64,000 nt of DNA, taken from positions 1,361,001 through 1,425,000 of the forward strand of contig NZ_PNCO02000001.1 of NCBI RefSeq assembly GCF_005886105.2. Direction: 5' to 3'. Below, in pieces: positions 17,721 through 27,337 of this stretch. The stretch is from Pseudoalteromonas galatheae (GTDB lineage: Bacteria; Pseudomonadota; Gammaproteobacteria; Enterobacterales; Alteromonadaceae). Position 1 is the first letter of the stretch. Each line of letters opens with the position of its first letter. The notes beneath the pieces were generated by a model, which was given only the letters and a program-made list of their open reading frames with translations, was not told the DNA's origin and did no database searches. Made by a program: the position numbers and the translations under genes.

Positions 17721-18229
17721 AAAGCACACGCCCTTGCAATTGTGATTATCGGCTCTTTGGCCGCAGATACTTGTTTTAAAGGATAATAACACGCACCAAG
17801 CTTTTGTGCATTGAGTAGCACAATAGCGGCCATGGTTTTTGCTTCACTGAGTGGAATATCAAAAAAGCATAGCGGCTCTCCAAGCTTTATCGTGGTTTTG
17901 CCAAAGCTGTTTGCTTTGAGATATTCGGGTTTGGCAAACTCATTGCCGACTTCTAAGCTCAGCAACATTTTTAAGCCGTTATGGGCGTGTAGAATGTATT
18001 CACAGTTATTTTTTCTGATCTGAATTAGTTTTCCGTTACAAGGAGATAGCAACAAAGGCACGCGCATTTGTACACAAACACCAATCCCTAACATTCCTGA
18101 CGCAATCGCCGCGTTTGGGTGCGCACTTAGCGGTAAGACTTTACCAGAAAAGGGACTTGGAATATGCGCAATAGGGTTTGCGATTTGGGATATTGGCCGA
18201 TATTGGATAGGTGGTGAGAGTTCAATCAA
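17717..18229 (-). CDS. EIIA(Glc)-like protein lacking the phosphohistidine
   Basis: This 170-residue protein has the PTS EIIA glucose-type fold: SPFSGKVLPL, a middle IGVCVQM, SPCNGKLIQI, NGLKMLLSLEVG, and FGKTTIKLGEPLCFFDI. Aligned by eye to E. coli Crr, the phosphorylated His90 position is Ser91 and the partner His75 position is Cys76. It therefore probably cannot carry phosphate and may act as a regulator or sensor. It is translationally coupled (ATGA-type overlaps) with the ACT gene upstream and the ArsC-like gene downstream, with no PTS permease nearby. Confidence 0.8.
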   Translation of the reverse strand: MIELSPPIQYRPISQIANPIAHIPSPFSGKVLPLSAHPNAAIASGMLGIGVCVQMRVPLLLSPCNGKLIQIRKNNCEYILHAHNGLKMLLSLEVGNEFAKPEYLKANSFGKTTIKLGEPLCFFDIPLSEAKTMAAIVLLNAQKLGACYYPLKQVSAAKEPIITIARACAL

Positions 18230-18606
18230 AGTAATAAATATCCATCTTTTTTAAGTGCTTGCATCGCTTGCTGGATTTGGCTTTCTTTTACTAGGATGTA
18301 ATCGGTATCGTACGTTGATAACGTAAAAATAGAGACGTTGGACTTTGCTAGCACACCAGAAATATTAGCCATAATGCCTGTAAGCGAAAACCCCAGCGGG
18401 CCCACGACTTCCAATGCTCTCCAATGACTTTCAGCCGCGAGGCTACTGACTGCGATATCTGACGCGCAAACGATAGAGAGCTCATCCTCAGTTTTGGCAA
18501 TAAAAAAGATTTTACTGTTTAACACTGCTTGTGGAACAGCGTCATCGCAATCCAAGCTATGTATTGTAAATTCTTGTTTGAGCAATTGCAGCGTTTGCTT
18601 TGACAT
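18226..18606 (-). CDS. ACT-domain protein (CASTOR/COG3603-like)
   Basis: This is a 126-residue probable ligand-sensing protein with an N-terminal half-domain and a C-terminal ACT domain (VVGPLGFSLTGIMANISGVLAKSNVSIFTLST). Such proteins bind amino acids, and enzyme activity is not expected. The start at 18606 follows AAGGGTTGGTA; the frame extends to 18636 without support. It is the first gene of the run leading to dapE. A palindrome matching joined repeat-A ends sits about 24 bp upstream, probably in its promoter. Confidence 0.85.
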   Translation of the reverse strand: MSKQTLQLLKQEFTIHSLDCDDAVPQAVLNSKIFFIAKTEDELSIVCASDIAVSSLAAESHWRALEVVGPLGFSLTGIMANISGVLAKSNVSIFTLSTYDTDYILVKESQIQQAMQALKKDGYLLL

Positions 18607-18629
18607 TACCAACCCTTGTTTTTGGAAAA

Positions 18630-18643
18630 ATACCAATTGGTAT
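18630..18643. repeat. Palindrome matching fused ends of repeat A
   Basis: ATACCAATTGGTAT is a perfect 14-bp palindrome equal to the two terminal ends of repeat A joined. It could be a relic of the element or an operator; it lies just upstream of the ACT gene. Confidence 0.5.
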
Positions 18644-18723
18644 AATTCATAGTATAGCTAAGTCAATTTAAAGACCAGAGGGTTCACCCGAATTCTGGGC
18701 AAAAGAAAGGATTAGTGAGGTAA

Positions 18724-18753
18724 TAAAGAAAAGGGCTCACGCATTGAGCCCTT
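18724..18753 (-). terminator. Intrinsic terminator after pta
   Basis: On the minus strand AAGGGCTCA and TGAGCCCTT pair around a 5-nt loop and are followed by TTCTTTATT. It lies 11 nt after the pta stop. Confidence 0.88.
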
Positions 18754-18763
18754 AGTGTGAAGA

Positions 18764-20914
18764 CTATTCTTCGATTTGTGTTGCCTGAATAGCAGTTAAG
18801 GCTATGGTGTATACAATGTCATCAACCAAAGCCCCGCGGCTTAAGTCGTTAACTGGCTTACGCATACCTTGTAACATAGGCCCGATGCTAACAAGTTCAG
18901 CACTTCGCTGCACCGCTTTATATGTGGTGTTACCTGTATTTAGATCTGGGAAGACAAATACTGTTGCTTTACCAGCGACTTTGCTGTTTGGCGCTTTTTT
19001 ACGTGCGACATTTTCCATAATGGCGGCATCGTATTGCAGCGGCCCGTCAATATCGAGATCAGGGCGTTTCTTTTGCGCGATCTCTGTGGCTTCACGCACT
19101 TTTTCTACATCTGCACCTTGTCCAGATGTTCCTGTGCTGTAACTGATCATGGCAACGCGAGGCTCAATGCCGAATGCTGCAGCGGAATCTGCAGATTGAA
19201 TTGCGATATCTGCTAACTGCTCAGCCGTTGGATCAGGGTTAATTGCACAGTCGCCGTATACTAACACTTGGTCCGGTAGCAACATGAAAAATACTGAGCT
19301 TACCAAAGACGCGCCTGGTGCCGTTTTGATTAACTGCAGTGGTGGACGAATAGTATTGGCGGTGGTATTTACCGCACCAGATACTAAGCCATCAACTTGG
19401 CCTTCGGCTAACATCATGGTGCCGAGCACGACGTTATCTTGCAGTTGCTCTGCCGCAACAACTTCGGTTAGGCCTTTGTTTTTACGTAGCTCAACCATAG
19501 GCGCAATGTACTTTTGCAACTCTTCTTCTGGAGATAAGATAGTCACGTTTTCATTAAGCTCAACACCTTGTTGCTGGGCGATACGCTCAATCTCTTCTCT
19601 ATCTCCAAGTAGAACGGTTTTAGCAATGTTTCGTGCACCGCAGATAGCCGCCGCCTTGATCGTTCTAGGCTCATTACCCTCAGGCAGCACAATGGTTTTG
19701 CTAGCACGTCTAGCTAAATCAGTCAGCAGATAACGAAACGCAGGAGGGGAGAGTTTTCGGGTTTTACCGACCCCTTTAGCCAAACTTTCCAGCCACTCGC
19801 TATCGATATGGCGAGCGTTGTGCTGTTTTACGCGCTCGATGCGCTGCTCGTCATCACTTGGCACTTCCATATTGAAATTATGTAATAGTAACGAGGTACG
19901 CCACGTATCAGCCTCAGTAGCAAGAATAGGCAGACCGGTATCCATCGCTTGCTCACATAAGGTCATGATCTTCTCTTCTGGTTTGAATCCACCAGTTAAC
20001 AAGATAGCGCCAATCTTGGTGCCATTCATAGCTGATAAACACGCTGCAACTAAGATATCCGAACGATCGCCAGGAGTAACCAATAGGGCACCTGGCGTAA
20101 AGTGGTTAAGAATGTTCGATACCGTTCTTGCACAGAAAGTAACACGGCGCAGACGACGGTGCTCCATATCACCCGCATTGATGATTTCGGCTTTTAAATA
20201 ATTGCTTAAGTCGATAACTCGCGGCGCAACTAAGTCAAAGTCCCATGGTATGGCACCTAAAAGTTGAAATGGGTGTTTTCTGAAAATAGGTAGCGATGCT
20301 AAACGATTCATTTCGTTTTCAAGCTCTTCTGGTTTGTATTGATCAACCAGATCGGCGCGCGCTCTGCCATCTTCATCCAGCGGTGCATTCACTTTATTGA
20401 ATATACAACCCAATACGCGAGGGTGGTTTACACCGCCATAATTGCCTGCAGCTATCTCTAAGCGGTCTTCAAGCTCGTCGATAGAGTCATTACCCGGCGT
20501 TAAGACAAACACGATATCTGCACCTAACGTTTGCGCAATCTCGCGGTTTACACGGCCAGCGTAAGGTTGACGACGGGTGGGAACCATTCCTTCTATAATG
20601 GCAACTTCATCGTCTTGTACTGTGCCTTCAAAGCGCTCCACTATTTCTTCTAACAGGTCATCGCCTTTACCATCACCTATCATTTGCTCAGCGTAGCTAA
20701 GCTCAAACGGCGTGGGTGGGGCAATGGTTGAACCTTGCTGAACGATGAGTGTTGACTTCTCGGGGCCGACTTCATCTTTACGAGGTTGAGCGATCGGCTT
20801 AAAGAAGTTTACTTTTACCGCTTTTTGTTCCAGTGCTCGGACTATTCCTACAGACACCGACGTCAAACCAACGCCCGTTGAAATAGGAATAAGCATGATA
20901 CGACGACCCATCAT
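18764..20914 (-). CDS. pta: Phosphate acetyltransferase, long form
   Basis: Pta interconverts acetyl-CoA and acetyl phosphate. It is the 716-residue three-domain gammaproteobacterial form: an N-terminal P-loop/BioD-like domain ([17 protein letters not shown]), a central DRTGG domain ([12 protein letters not shown]) and a C-terminal catalytic PTA/PTB domain from about residue 390 ([20 protein letters not shown]) including [16 protein letters not shown] and [17 protein letters not shown]. Its ATG overlaps the ackA stop by one base, so the two enzymes of acetate formation are made together. Confidence 0.97.
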   Translation of the reverse strand: MMGRRIMLIPISTGVGLTSVSVGIVRALEQKAVKVNFFKPIAQPRKDEVGPEKSTLIVQQGSTIAPPTPFELSYAEQMIGDGKGDDLLEEIVERFEGTVQDDEVAIIEGMVPTRRQPYAGRVNREIAQTLGADIVFVLTPGNDSIDELEDRLEIAAGNYGGVNHPRVLGCIFNKVNAPLDEDGRARADLVDQYKPEELENEMNRLASLPIFRKHPFQLLGAIPWDFDLVAPRVIDLSNYLKAEIINAGDMEHRRLRRVTFCARTVSNILNHFTPGALLVTPGDRSDILVAACLSAMNGTKIGAILLTGGFKPEEKIMTLCEQAMDTGLPILATEADTWRTSLLLHNFNMEVPSDDEQRIERVKQHNARHIDSEWLESLAKGVGKTRKLSPPAFRYLLTDLARRASKTIVLPEGNEPRTIKAAAICGARNIAKTVLLGDREEIERIAQQQGVELNENVTILSPEEELQKYIAPMVELRKNKGLTEVVAAEQLQDNVVLGTMMLAEGQVDGLVSGAVNTTANTIRPPLQLIKTAPGASLVSSVFFMLLPDQVLVYGDCAINPDPTAEQLADIAIQSADSAAAFGIEPRVAMISYSTGTSGQGADVEKVREATEIAQKKRPDLDIDGPLQYDAAIMENVARKKAPNSKVAGKATVFVFPDLNTGNTTYKAVQRSAELVSIGPMLQGMRKPVNDLSRGALVDDIVYTIALTAIQATQIEE

Positions 20915-22113
20915 TACACTCCTTTAGCAAGCGTGGCTGCATCGTTGGCAATCACCCACTCTTCATTGGTTGGGATGACCATAGCGACAGGAGAGTGAGA
21001 CTCATCAGTGATCACACCTTGATTACCAAAGCGTGCGTTGAGGTTATGCTCCTTATTGATGTGCATGCCAAGGAAGCTAAGTTGGCTCACTACTTTTTCA
21101 CGGATAACGTCAGAGTTTTCACCAATTCCGCCAGTGAATACAAGTGCATCTAAGCCGTTTAGTGGTACCAAGAAGCTAGCAATTTGTTTGGCTAAACGAT
21201 AACAGAAAATATCAAGCGCCAGTGTTGCTTGAGGATGGTTCTCCTGCGCTGCTTCTTCTATCGTACGGCAATCGTTAGAAAGCTCACTAATACCTAAAAG
21301 GCCACTTTGTTTGTTCAACAAGGTGTCAATTTGCTGTGTTGAATAGTTTAGGTGATTAACTAAAAACGAGAACAAGCCTGGATCAATATCACCACTTCGG
21401 GTGCCCATCACTAGGCCTTCTAATGGAGTTAAGCCCATGCTGGTGTCCACCGATTTACCGTCTTTAATTGCGGTAACGGAACAACCATTGCCCAAGTGTG
21501 CAGTGATAATACGAGATGGCTTATCTTTTAAGCCTAAAATCTCGATGGCCTGCGCCGATACATAAGCATGGCTGGTGCCGTGGAAACCATAACGTCTAAC
21601 ACCATGTTCACGGTATAGTGAATAAGGTAGGGCATAAAGGTACGCTGTTTGATCCATACTTTGATGGAAAGCCGTATCAAAGACAGCGATTTGCGGTAAA
21701 TGTGCAAATGCGGCTTGAGCTGATCGGATCCCAAGTAGGTTAGCTGGGTTATGTAAAGGCGCCAGACTTGCCGTTTCTTGGATAGCTGTGATAACGGAGT
21801 CATCGATAATGACTGAGTGTGTGAAGCGCTCACCGCCGTGTACCACGCGATGGCCTACAGCGACAAGATTTGCGTCTAACGCGAGATCTTTGATAAGTTT
21901 TACAAGTGTTGTGATCGCAACTTGGTGCGCATCACCACTATTTAGGGGCACGATTTCCTTGTTGCCTTGGAACTTATATTTAATTTGTGGCGACTGTTCA
22001 GCTAGGCGTTCAGCCAGACCTGATAATATCTCCTCTCCCGTTGCATTATCGATGATTGCAAACTTAAGACTGGAGCTTCCACAATTAAGAACCAAAACAT
22101 GCTGAGATGACAT
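20914..22113 (-). CDS. ackA: Acetate kinase
   Basis: AckA converts acetyl phosphate and ADP to acetate and ATP. It has 399 residues from the ATG at 22113, preceded by GGAAAG with 7-nt spacing; the TTG at 22134 adds seven residues and is not favoured. ASKHA-fold motifs are visible: [13 protein letters not shown] at the N-terminus, [22 protein letters not shown], and [11 protein letters not shown]. It forms the ackA-pta operon, with yfbV divergent upstream as in enterobacteria. Confidence 0.97.
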   Translation of the reverse strand: MSSQHVLVLNCGSSSLKFAIIDNATGEEILSGLAERLAEQSPQIKYKFQGNKEIVPLNSGDAHQVAITTLVKLIKDLALDANLVAVGHRVVHGGERFTHSVIIDDSVITAIQETASLAPLHNPANLLGIRSAQAAFAHLPQIAVFDTAFHQSMDQTAYLYALPYSLYREHGVRRYGFHGTSHAYVSAQAIEILGLKDKPSRIITAHLGNGCSVTAIKDGKSVDTSMGLTPLEGLVMGTRSGDIDPGLFSFLVNHLNYSTQQIDTLLNKQSGLLGISELSNDCRTIEEAAQENHPQATLALDIFCYRLAKQIASFLVPLNGLDALVFTGGIGENSDVIREKVVSQLSFLGMHINKEHNLNARFGNQGVITDESHSPVAMVIPTNEEWVIANDAATLAKGV

Positions 22114-22265
22114 AATGACTTTCCGTTTTGACAATAACAGTTATTGCGTATTAAGCTTAAAGCTATAGCGCATATAAGCTACGCATTTAGACTAAGGTAT
22201 AGTTGACAGTAAAGACGTCGATTTTACCTCATTTTTTATATAAAAGTTAGCACCTAGGAGTTATG

Positions 22266-22712
22266 ATGCAAAAAAGTCTTATTTCGCAAGTGCAACTTGG
22301 ACGTCAATACTCGAAAGAGTGGCCTATGCGCAAGGAGCTAGCACCGTTGTTCCCTGAATTTAGGGTGATCAAGGCGACAGAACTTGCTTTAAATACAATG
22401 CCTATGCTGGCGGTGTTTACTCTGTTTTTGCAGACCAGCCAATTGGGTTTTCAATATCTTCCGCAAGCCATTGCGATTGCTTTGTTCTTTTTATCGCTTC
22501 CTCTCCAAGGATTATTATGGCTTGGTAAAAGAGCTGAAACGCCGTTGAATCCGGCTTTGTATTCTTGGTATACAGAGCTGCATCAAAAGATGGTTGCTAA
22601 TGGTTATGATTCGCCCCTGTCTTCAAGAAAGCCTAGATACAGAGATTTAGCGCGATTGCTAAAAGATATGTTCGATAAAATGGACAAAGCGTTTACGCAA
22701 GAAAACCTGTAG
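22266..22712 (+). CDS. yfbV: UPF0208/YfbV membrane protein
   Basis: This small inner-membrane protein has two hydrophobic segments (NTMPMLAVFTLFLQTSQLG and IAIALFFLSLPLQGLLWLG) and conserved flanks QYSKEWPMRKELAPLFPE and WLGKRAETPLNP, matching E. coli YfbV. YfbV has been linked to chromosome macrodomain insulation in E. coli; this is family knowledge, not tested here. Two ATGs lie at 22263 and 22266; AGGAG is 5 nt from the second, which I prefer. It is divergent from ackA, as in E. coli. Confidence 0.93.
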   Translation: MQKSLISQVQLGRQYSKEWPMRKELAPLFPEFRVIKATELALNTMPMLAVFTLFLQTSQLGFQYLPQAIAIALFFLSLPLQGLLWLGKRAETPLNPALYSWYTELHQKMVANGYDSPLSSRKPRYRDLARLLKDMFDKMDKAFTQENL

Positions 22713-22723
22713 GATCCGTTTTC

Positions 22724-22746
22724 CTGCCTACCAAGCAAGTAGGCAG
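22724..22746. terminator. Hairpin between yfbV and rlmA
   Basis: CTGCCTAC (22724-22731) pairs with GTAGGCAG (22739-22746) between two convergent genes. The following T-tract is weak. Confidence 0.6.
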
Positions 22747-22779
22747 TGATTTGCTCATAATTGGTGATCTGATGTTGGA

Positions 22780-23580
22780 TTACTTGCGCTGATATTCGTT
22801 TATTAAAAACGAGAGCGTGACTTCGATATGATCCATCTTTTGTAATCTATCCATGTGTTGTTGCTTAAATTTCCATGCAAACGGCGTCATCATGATTAAG
22901 TGCTCAACACACTCAAATTCCATGCTATGTGTTTGTTGCAATTTAGTTCGTTCAACCAATTCAAACCCTTGTGGTGTTTCAGGTGCCTTGTGTAGCTTTA
23001 CATTATCATAAATCAGCGACTTGAGTTCGAATAGATGGTGCTCACCAGGTGAGACGACATACAAACTGCCTGATGGTTTGCATAGACGGGCAAGTTCCTC
23101 GGCAAACACTGGCGCAAAAATACTCACAATCACATCTGCAAATTCATTTTCAAAAGGGGCGTCTTTGATAGAGGCTACGCTAAACTCTACTTGAGGATAG
23201 CGTTTAGCAGCATAGCGGACAGCAGGTTTTGCGATATCGACCCCGTAGACTTTAGCATTCTCGCAGCGGTTTGCGATTTCACGGGTATAAAATCCTTCAC
23301 CACATCCTAAATCCAGTAGGGTAGCTGGCAATTTTTCAGAGACTATTTGTGCAAGTCTATCACGTAGAAAGTGATAGTGATCGGTTTCGAAGAATGCCCG
23401 ACGCGCTGCAACCATTTCCTGATTGTCGCCCGGTTGTTTTGATTTTTTATTTTGCACGGGTAGTAAGTTGACATAGCCTTCTTTGGCAATATCAAATTGA
23501 TGATTATTATTGCAACTGTAGCTGGCACCGCCCTGATATAAAGGCAGTTTACACAGTGGACAGCGGTAGTGGGAGATCAT
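22780..23580 (-). CDS. rlmA: 23S rRNA (guanine-N1)-methyltransferase RlmA
   Basis: RlmA uses SAM to methylate a guanine (G745 in E. coli) in 23S rRNA helix 35. It has 266 residues. The N-terminal zinc-binding segment is YRCPLCKLPLYQGGASYSC with a following N-N-H, then GYVNLLPVQ typical of the family, the SAM loop LLDLGCGEGFYTREIA, and MMTPFAWK near the end. Its start overlaps the stop of the membrane-protein gene by 4 nt (ATGA). Confidence 0.93.
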   Translation of the reverse strand: MISHYRCPLCKLPLYQGGASYSCNNNHQFDIAKEGYVNLLPVQNKKSKQPGDNQEMVAARRAFFETDHYHFLRDRLAQIVSEKLPATLLDLGCGEGFYTREIANRCENAKVYGVDIAKPAVRYAAKRYPQVEFSVASIKDAPFENEFADVIVSIFAPVFAEELARLCKPSGSLYVVSPGEHHLFELKSLIYDNVKLHKAPETPQGFELVERTKLQQTHSMEFECVEHLIMMTPFAWKFKQQHMDRLQKMDHIEVTLSFLINEYQRK

Positions 23581-24200
23581 TTGTCTAAGTATTCCCTATC
23601 AAAAAAAGTTTTTACCCAGTGTGGGCGATATGTAATGAGTAAGGTGATGGCCATACCATTCAACATGGCTTCCGGGAACCACATTATCACCGCAAAATGG
23701 AGATAATTGTCCGCCAACTGATACCAAGTATAGGCATCGACTGCATAATAATAGAATGCGCTTAGGAGTATCTTTAAACAGCCCACCGTACCTGCGAAAA
23801 TAAATGCACAAACAAAAATATAAACAAAAAAGTGCCGCGGTAAATGATGATAGCAAAGGGCAAAAAGTCCATAGCTTAAGTAAACAGGGAGCAGTGCTGT
23901 GAATAGCCAAAAATTACCGAACTCTATCAAAGTAAAAGCGCTAAAGTAACTGTGGACGAGACAGGCCAAAGTCGCACTCAACGCGCTTAGCCGCCAACCC
24001 AAAATTAACGTTACTGCGGTTATTCCTAGAATATGAATGTTCAACTCAGGTAAGATACCTGCTTTTATTTGCCAAAGGAATGTAAGCACGACCGCACAGC
24101 TAAATACACCAGTTTGTCTGGCAGGCACTTGTAACAATTGCTGATATTCTTTGCGATGAAAACTGAGTAAAAATAACCCAAGGGCAGCGATAAACGTCAC
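23577..24200 (-). CDS. Multipass membrane protein, CbiM/energy-coupling-factor permease-like
   Basis: This is a 207-residue hydrophobic protein with about six predicted membrane helices. An INIHILGITAVTL-like segment, a run of His/Tyr-rich loops and WFPEAMLNGMAITLL near the C-terminus resemble the COG3235 group, often annotated as an ECF transporter permease. No ATPase or substrate gene is nearby, so transport is unproven. It is upstream of and overlaps rlmA by 4 nt. A hairpin at 24239-24265 separates it from xthA. Confidence 0.65.
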   Translation of the reverse strand: MTFIAALGLFLLSFHRKEYQQLLQVPARQTGVFSCAVVLTFLWQIKAGILPELNIHILGITAVTLILGWRLSALSATLACLVHSYFSAFTLIEFGNFWLFTALLPVYLSYGLFALCYHHLPRHFFVYIFVCAFIFAGTVGCLKILLSAFYYYAVDAYTWYQLADNYLHFAVIMWFPEAMLNGMAITLLITYRPHWVKTFFDREYLDK

Positions 24201-24238
24201 GTTTCTATCCAGTTTTTAAGTTGGTGATTTTAGTATAT

Positions 24239-24265
24239 GCCGAGCACTGAATTCACAGTCTCGGC
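24239..24265. terminator. Hairpin between xthA and the membrane-protein gene
   Basis: GCCGAG and CTCGGC enclose ACTG-AATTCA-CAGT, making an interrupted 10-bp stem. No T-run is present, so it may only attenuate read-through. Confidence 0.45.
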
Positions 24266-24279
24266 GGAAAAGCGGGCGA

Positions 24280-25089
24280 TTAGATGTCGAAAGTTGCCCA
24301 AATAGGTGCGTGATCTGAGGGTTTATCAATTCCTCTCAATTCGTAATCTATGTCACTTTCAATACACTTCGCAGTTAAAGGAGCAGTTGCTAGAACCACA
24401 TCTATGCGTAGACCACGATTATCATCAAACCCTTTAGAGCGATAGTCAAACCATGAGTACTTTTCGGTTGCATCAGGTGTTAACTCTCTAAATGTATCTT
24501 TAAAGCCCCAATCTAGCAGTGTTTTTAACCATTCGCGCTCTTCAGGTTGGAACGAGCACTTACCTGTTTTTAACCAACGCTTGCGGTTTTGCTCACCAAT
24601 ACCAATATCTGCATCCAGTGGAGAAATATTAATATCGCCCATGACCACAAGGTTAGATTGAGGATCGGCAAAATTATTTAAATGGGTCATGAGGTCCGCA
24701 TAAAATTGTCTTTTATACGGAAACTTTGTTTCATGGCTGATGTTATCCCCTTGAGGGAAGTAACCATTCATAACGGTAACTTCGTTCCCTGAATCGCTTT
24801 CAAACGTACCGCTGATCATGCGACGTTGTGATTCATCAGTATCCGTTGCGAAGCCTTTTTGTATCGCTTTTGCAGGTTTCTTGGAGAGTAGTGCCACACC
24901 GTAATGCGCCTTTTGGCCATGGAAATAAACATGGTAGCCAAGCGCTTCTACATCGTCGACAGGAAAAGCTTCGTCATGGACTTTAATTTCTTGCAGTCCA
25001 ATGACATCAGGTTGGTGTTTTTCAATCAATGCTTGTAATTGATGCAGTCTAGCTCTAAGGCCGTTTATATTAAACGAAACAATTTTCAT
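24280..25089 (-). CDS. xthA: Exodeoxyribonuclease III
   Basis: XthA is an AP endonuclease/3'-5' exonuclease for base excision repair. It is 269 residues, with [14 protein letters not shown] at the start, catalytic Glu in [29 protein letters not shown] and the terminal [10 protein letters not shown] holding the catalytic Asp-His. It is a complete EEP-family enzyme. The 265-bp spacer upstream contains no clear RNA or repeat. Confidence 0.96.
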   Translation of the reverse strand: MKIVSFNINGLRARLHQLQALIEKHQPDVIGLQEIKVHDEAFPVDDVEALGYHVYFHGQKAHYGVALLSKKPAKAIQKGFATDTDESQRRMISGTFESDSGNEVTVMNGYFPQGDNISHETKFPYKRQFYADLMTHLNNFADPQSNLVVMGDINISPLDADIGIGEQNRKRWLKTGKCSFQPEEREWLKTLLDWGFKDTFRELTPDATEKYSWFDYRSKGFDDNRGLRIDVVLATAPLTAKCIESDIDYELRGIDKPSDHAPIWATFDI

Positions 25090-25318
25090 AGCGCTCTCTT
25101 TAGATTCTTGCTGTTATTTGACAAAGTTTATCACTTAAAAACGAGAGGGTCAGCGCTTGGGGGAAATAACTTCTTTAGTGAATGGGTACGCATGTTGGTA
25201 GTTGTTAAATTTTGCACAAGTTTAGCGCGGGGATAACGAGGATTTTAGCTTAGTGTGAATAGATCATTAAATAATCAAAATTGCATGATTTAGCTGTTTA
25301 CTTATTCTTCATTGTAAT

Positions 25319-25324
25319 TATAAT
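25319..25324 (+). promoter_or_regulatory. Probable -10 element for the DUF3718 gene
   Basis: TATAAT lies 30 bp before the start at 25355. The matching -35 is weak (GTTTAC about 17 bp upstream). Confidence 0.5.
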
Positions 25325-25354
25325 CCGCGCCGAATCGTTCAATTGGGGTATACT

Positions 25355-25789
25355 ATGCTTAAATCTCTCTCTTTCTTTGGTCTTGTTTCTTTGGTTTCTA
25401 CAACGGCTTTTGCTTCACAGGTTGAGTTCACTCAAGCTGATGCATCACCAGCGACAAAAGTATGTGCTGTTGCAGCAGAACAAGGTTTCAGTGCAGCTCG
25501 TAGAGAAGCTTCTTCACTAGGTCTATTTATTTCACGCTTTTCACCAAGCATCCATTGTAACGGTGAAGATATCCGTGAGTTTGCGAAAGCGGCAAAGCGC
25601 TCGCAAAAGCAAGAAAAGAAAGTTGAGCTAATCGCTGAAAAAACTGATACCGCAACTGAGCTATGCTTAGACGCAGTTCGTCACGGCGTAAATCACCTAC
25701 GTTTGAATAACCAACAGGTTCGCAACTTACGTTGTAACGATATGCCTGTTAAGCAATTCGTCAAAGAATTCAGAAACGCAGCAATCTAA
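25355..25789 (+). CDS. DUF3718-containing secreted protein
   Basis: This 144-residue exported protein has a signal peptide (MLKSLSFFGLVSLVSTTAFA) and two related segments: ATKVCAVAAEQGFSAARREA...SIHCNG and ATELCLDAVRHGVNHLRLNN...LRCND. Each has a paired Cys, which is typical of the DUF3718 family. The function is unknown. GGGG in GGGGTATACT precedes the ATG at 25355; the frame extension to 25343 is not supported. It ends at a strong terminator. Confidence 0.85.
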   Translation: MLKSLSFFGLVSLVSTTAFASQVEFTQADASPATKVCAVAAEQGFSAARREASSLGLFISRFSPSIHCNGEDIREFAKAAKRSQKQEKKVELIAEKTDTATELCLDAVRHGVNHLRLNNQQVRNLRCNDMPVKQFVKEFRNAAI

Positions 25790-25807
25790 CCTAATTGATG
25801 TGAAGAG

Positions 25808-25830
25808 AAGGGGCGTTTAGCCCCTTTTTT
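25808..25830 (+). terminator. Intrinsic terminator of the DUF3718 gene
   Basis: AAGGGGC and GCCCCTT pair around the loop GTTTA, followed by a T-run. Confidence 0.92.
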
Positions 25831-26113
25831 ATTGCTTTTTATTCAATTGTGCATCACGATATTTGTTGTAACAGACTAGCGCTGCCAAACCTCCTACTGG
25901 CACTGTAATAATACCGAACCAGCCACCCGTATATAAGACGGCAAGTAGCATTCCAATATCAATACCGCCGATAACACAATCAGAATGACCACTTTCTGAA
26001 ACCCGACAATTCAGTACTGCAACGCTAAGTTCAGCAATGAGTAAACCAAATAAAGGCGCAAGGGCGAGAAACCCTAAGCTCACCGCTAAAAGTTTCAATT
26101 GCTTGTGTGACAT
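25829..26113 (-). CDS. Small two- or three-helix membrane protein, unknown
   Basis: This is a 94-residue protein I do not recognise. It has an N-terminal hydrophobic helix (LLAVSLGFLALAPLFGLLIA), a polar loop with two Cys (LNCRVSESGHSDCVIG) probably forming a disulphide, a second hydrophobic stretch (GMLLAVLYTGGWFGIITVPVGG) and a basic tail. The ATG at 26113 is chosen because AAGGA lies 8 nt upstream; the frame extends to 26134. It is convergent with the DUF3718 gene. Confidence 0.7.
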   Translation of the reverse strand: MSHKQLKLLAVSLGFLALAPLFGLLIAELSVAVLNCRVSESGHSDCVIGGIDIGMLLAVLYTGGWFGIITVPVGGLAALVCYNKYRDAQLNKKQ

Positions 26114-26241
26114 GTACATATCCTTATTTATCATTCACGTTTATTGTGTCGTGATGAGATTAACGCGAGCTGATAATTTCTGCAACGCAATGACAGTCGC
26201 ACGTTTTTTGCACAAAAAGTGTCGTTCACATAATACGATAT

Positions 26242-27051
26242 TTAACGTAGTGAGGATGGTGAAGTTGTACAATCAGGTGAAAACCAAAAGTCATCGGAGG
26301 CTGCTGACCACTCATCGCTACATACACCGAGTTGCTCACCTTCAACGTCAGCACAGGCATCGTGATTTAAGCAATCTTGAGTGTATTGTCCATCGCCAAA
26401 CATTGGGCAGCCAGCACCGCATCGAGCAGCACAAAAACCATGACCGCCAACAATATAACTCCGTGTTTTTACGTTTGAATCGTTAACATCCCAAACCGCT
26501 GTTCTTGAGTAACCCATGTATGGACAAAGATCGGTCCATCCTTGTGCACTAAAGTCCCTAGTAACTTCTTGTTCTATTGCCTCACCTAACGGGTAGGTCG
26601 ATAAAAACTCGAAGAACTTCAGCAACACCAGTTTCGATTGCTGGTCTAGAGTAGATTGGCTCTTCATGATGGCGCTTCCATTCAGTTTTGCATGATGTAA
26701 CATATCTTTAATATCTGTTTGGAGTGCTTGAGTGTTAACGAGTGGCTGCTTAGTCGCATCAATCCCTGATATTTTAACTAGCTTCTTATTTTGATCTAGC
26801 GATAAAAAGTAAAAATTACCCTTGTATTGAATGGATGCCGAGACTATACCCTGCATTTTGTTAGTTATCGAAAACTGAATTGGAGAGGAATCACTTTGCA
26901 GGTTTGGCGATTGGTCCTTACCATCATTGTGAGTTTGAATTACTCCTTTAATACCGTGTTCCGTAGTCTGAACGATAGTATTGTCGGTGCTAGCGAATGT
27001 TAAACCAGAGAATAATACAGATAAGATAATAGATGAAAACAGGTGCTTCAT
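26242..27051 (-). CDS. Secreted protein with a phospholipase A2-like Cys/His-Asp motif
   Basis: This is a 269-residue exported protein. It has a signal peptide (MKHLFSSIILSVLFSGLTFA), a variable N-terminal domain to about residue 165, and a compact Cys-rich C-terminal domain. That domain contains CAARCGAGCP (207-216) and DCLNHDAC (226-233), which fits the PLA2 pattern C-x-x-H-D-x-C with a glycine-rich Ca2+-loop-like segment before it. Cys244 and Cys261 could complete disulphides. Phospholipase activity is inferred from the motif only; a non-enzymatic PLA2-like fold is the alternative. It is monocistronic. Confidence 0.65.
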   Translation of the reverse strand: MKHLFSSIILSVLFSGLTFASTDNTIVQTTEHGIKGVIQTHNDGKDQSPNLQSDSSPIQFSITNKMQGIVSASIQYKGNFYFLSLDQNKKLVKISGIDATKQPLVNTQALQTDIKDMLHHAKLNGSAIMKSQSTLDQQSKLVLLKFFEFLSTYPLGEAIEQEVTRDFSAQGWTDLCPYMGYSRTAVWDVNDSNVKTRSYIVGGHGFCAARCGAGCPMFGDGQYTQDCLNHDACADVEGEQLGVCSDEWSAASDDFWFSPDCTTSPSSLR

Positions 27052-27295
27052 AGTAAATCCTTTTTAAAAAATATTAAAAAACTAGGTTAAATTAAAGTTC
27101 TTAACCTGGTTTACATTTTTGTTTCATTTTTAGTGTTTGTCAAGTGTATGTTCTATAAAGAAATAATTGTTTTATTGGTAATAATGTTGTTTTTTGGTTT
27201 TGACCAAGTTATAAAATTATTACCGTGAGCTTCTTGCGTTGTTTTACTTACTTAAACTATTACTTGCTACCGCTTTATAACCTTGTCTATTTCTT

Positions 27296-27304
27296 TGCTA
27301 TAAT
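27296..27304 (+). promoter_or_regulatory. Extended -10 promoter element for the DEAD-box gene
   Basis: TGCTATAAT is a perfect extended -10, 34 bp upstream of the helicase start. A recognisable -35 is not needed for this class. Confidence 0.55.
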
Positions 27305-27337
27305 CCGCACAATTTTGGTAATAGGCACTGACCTCCA

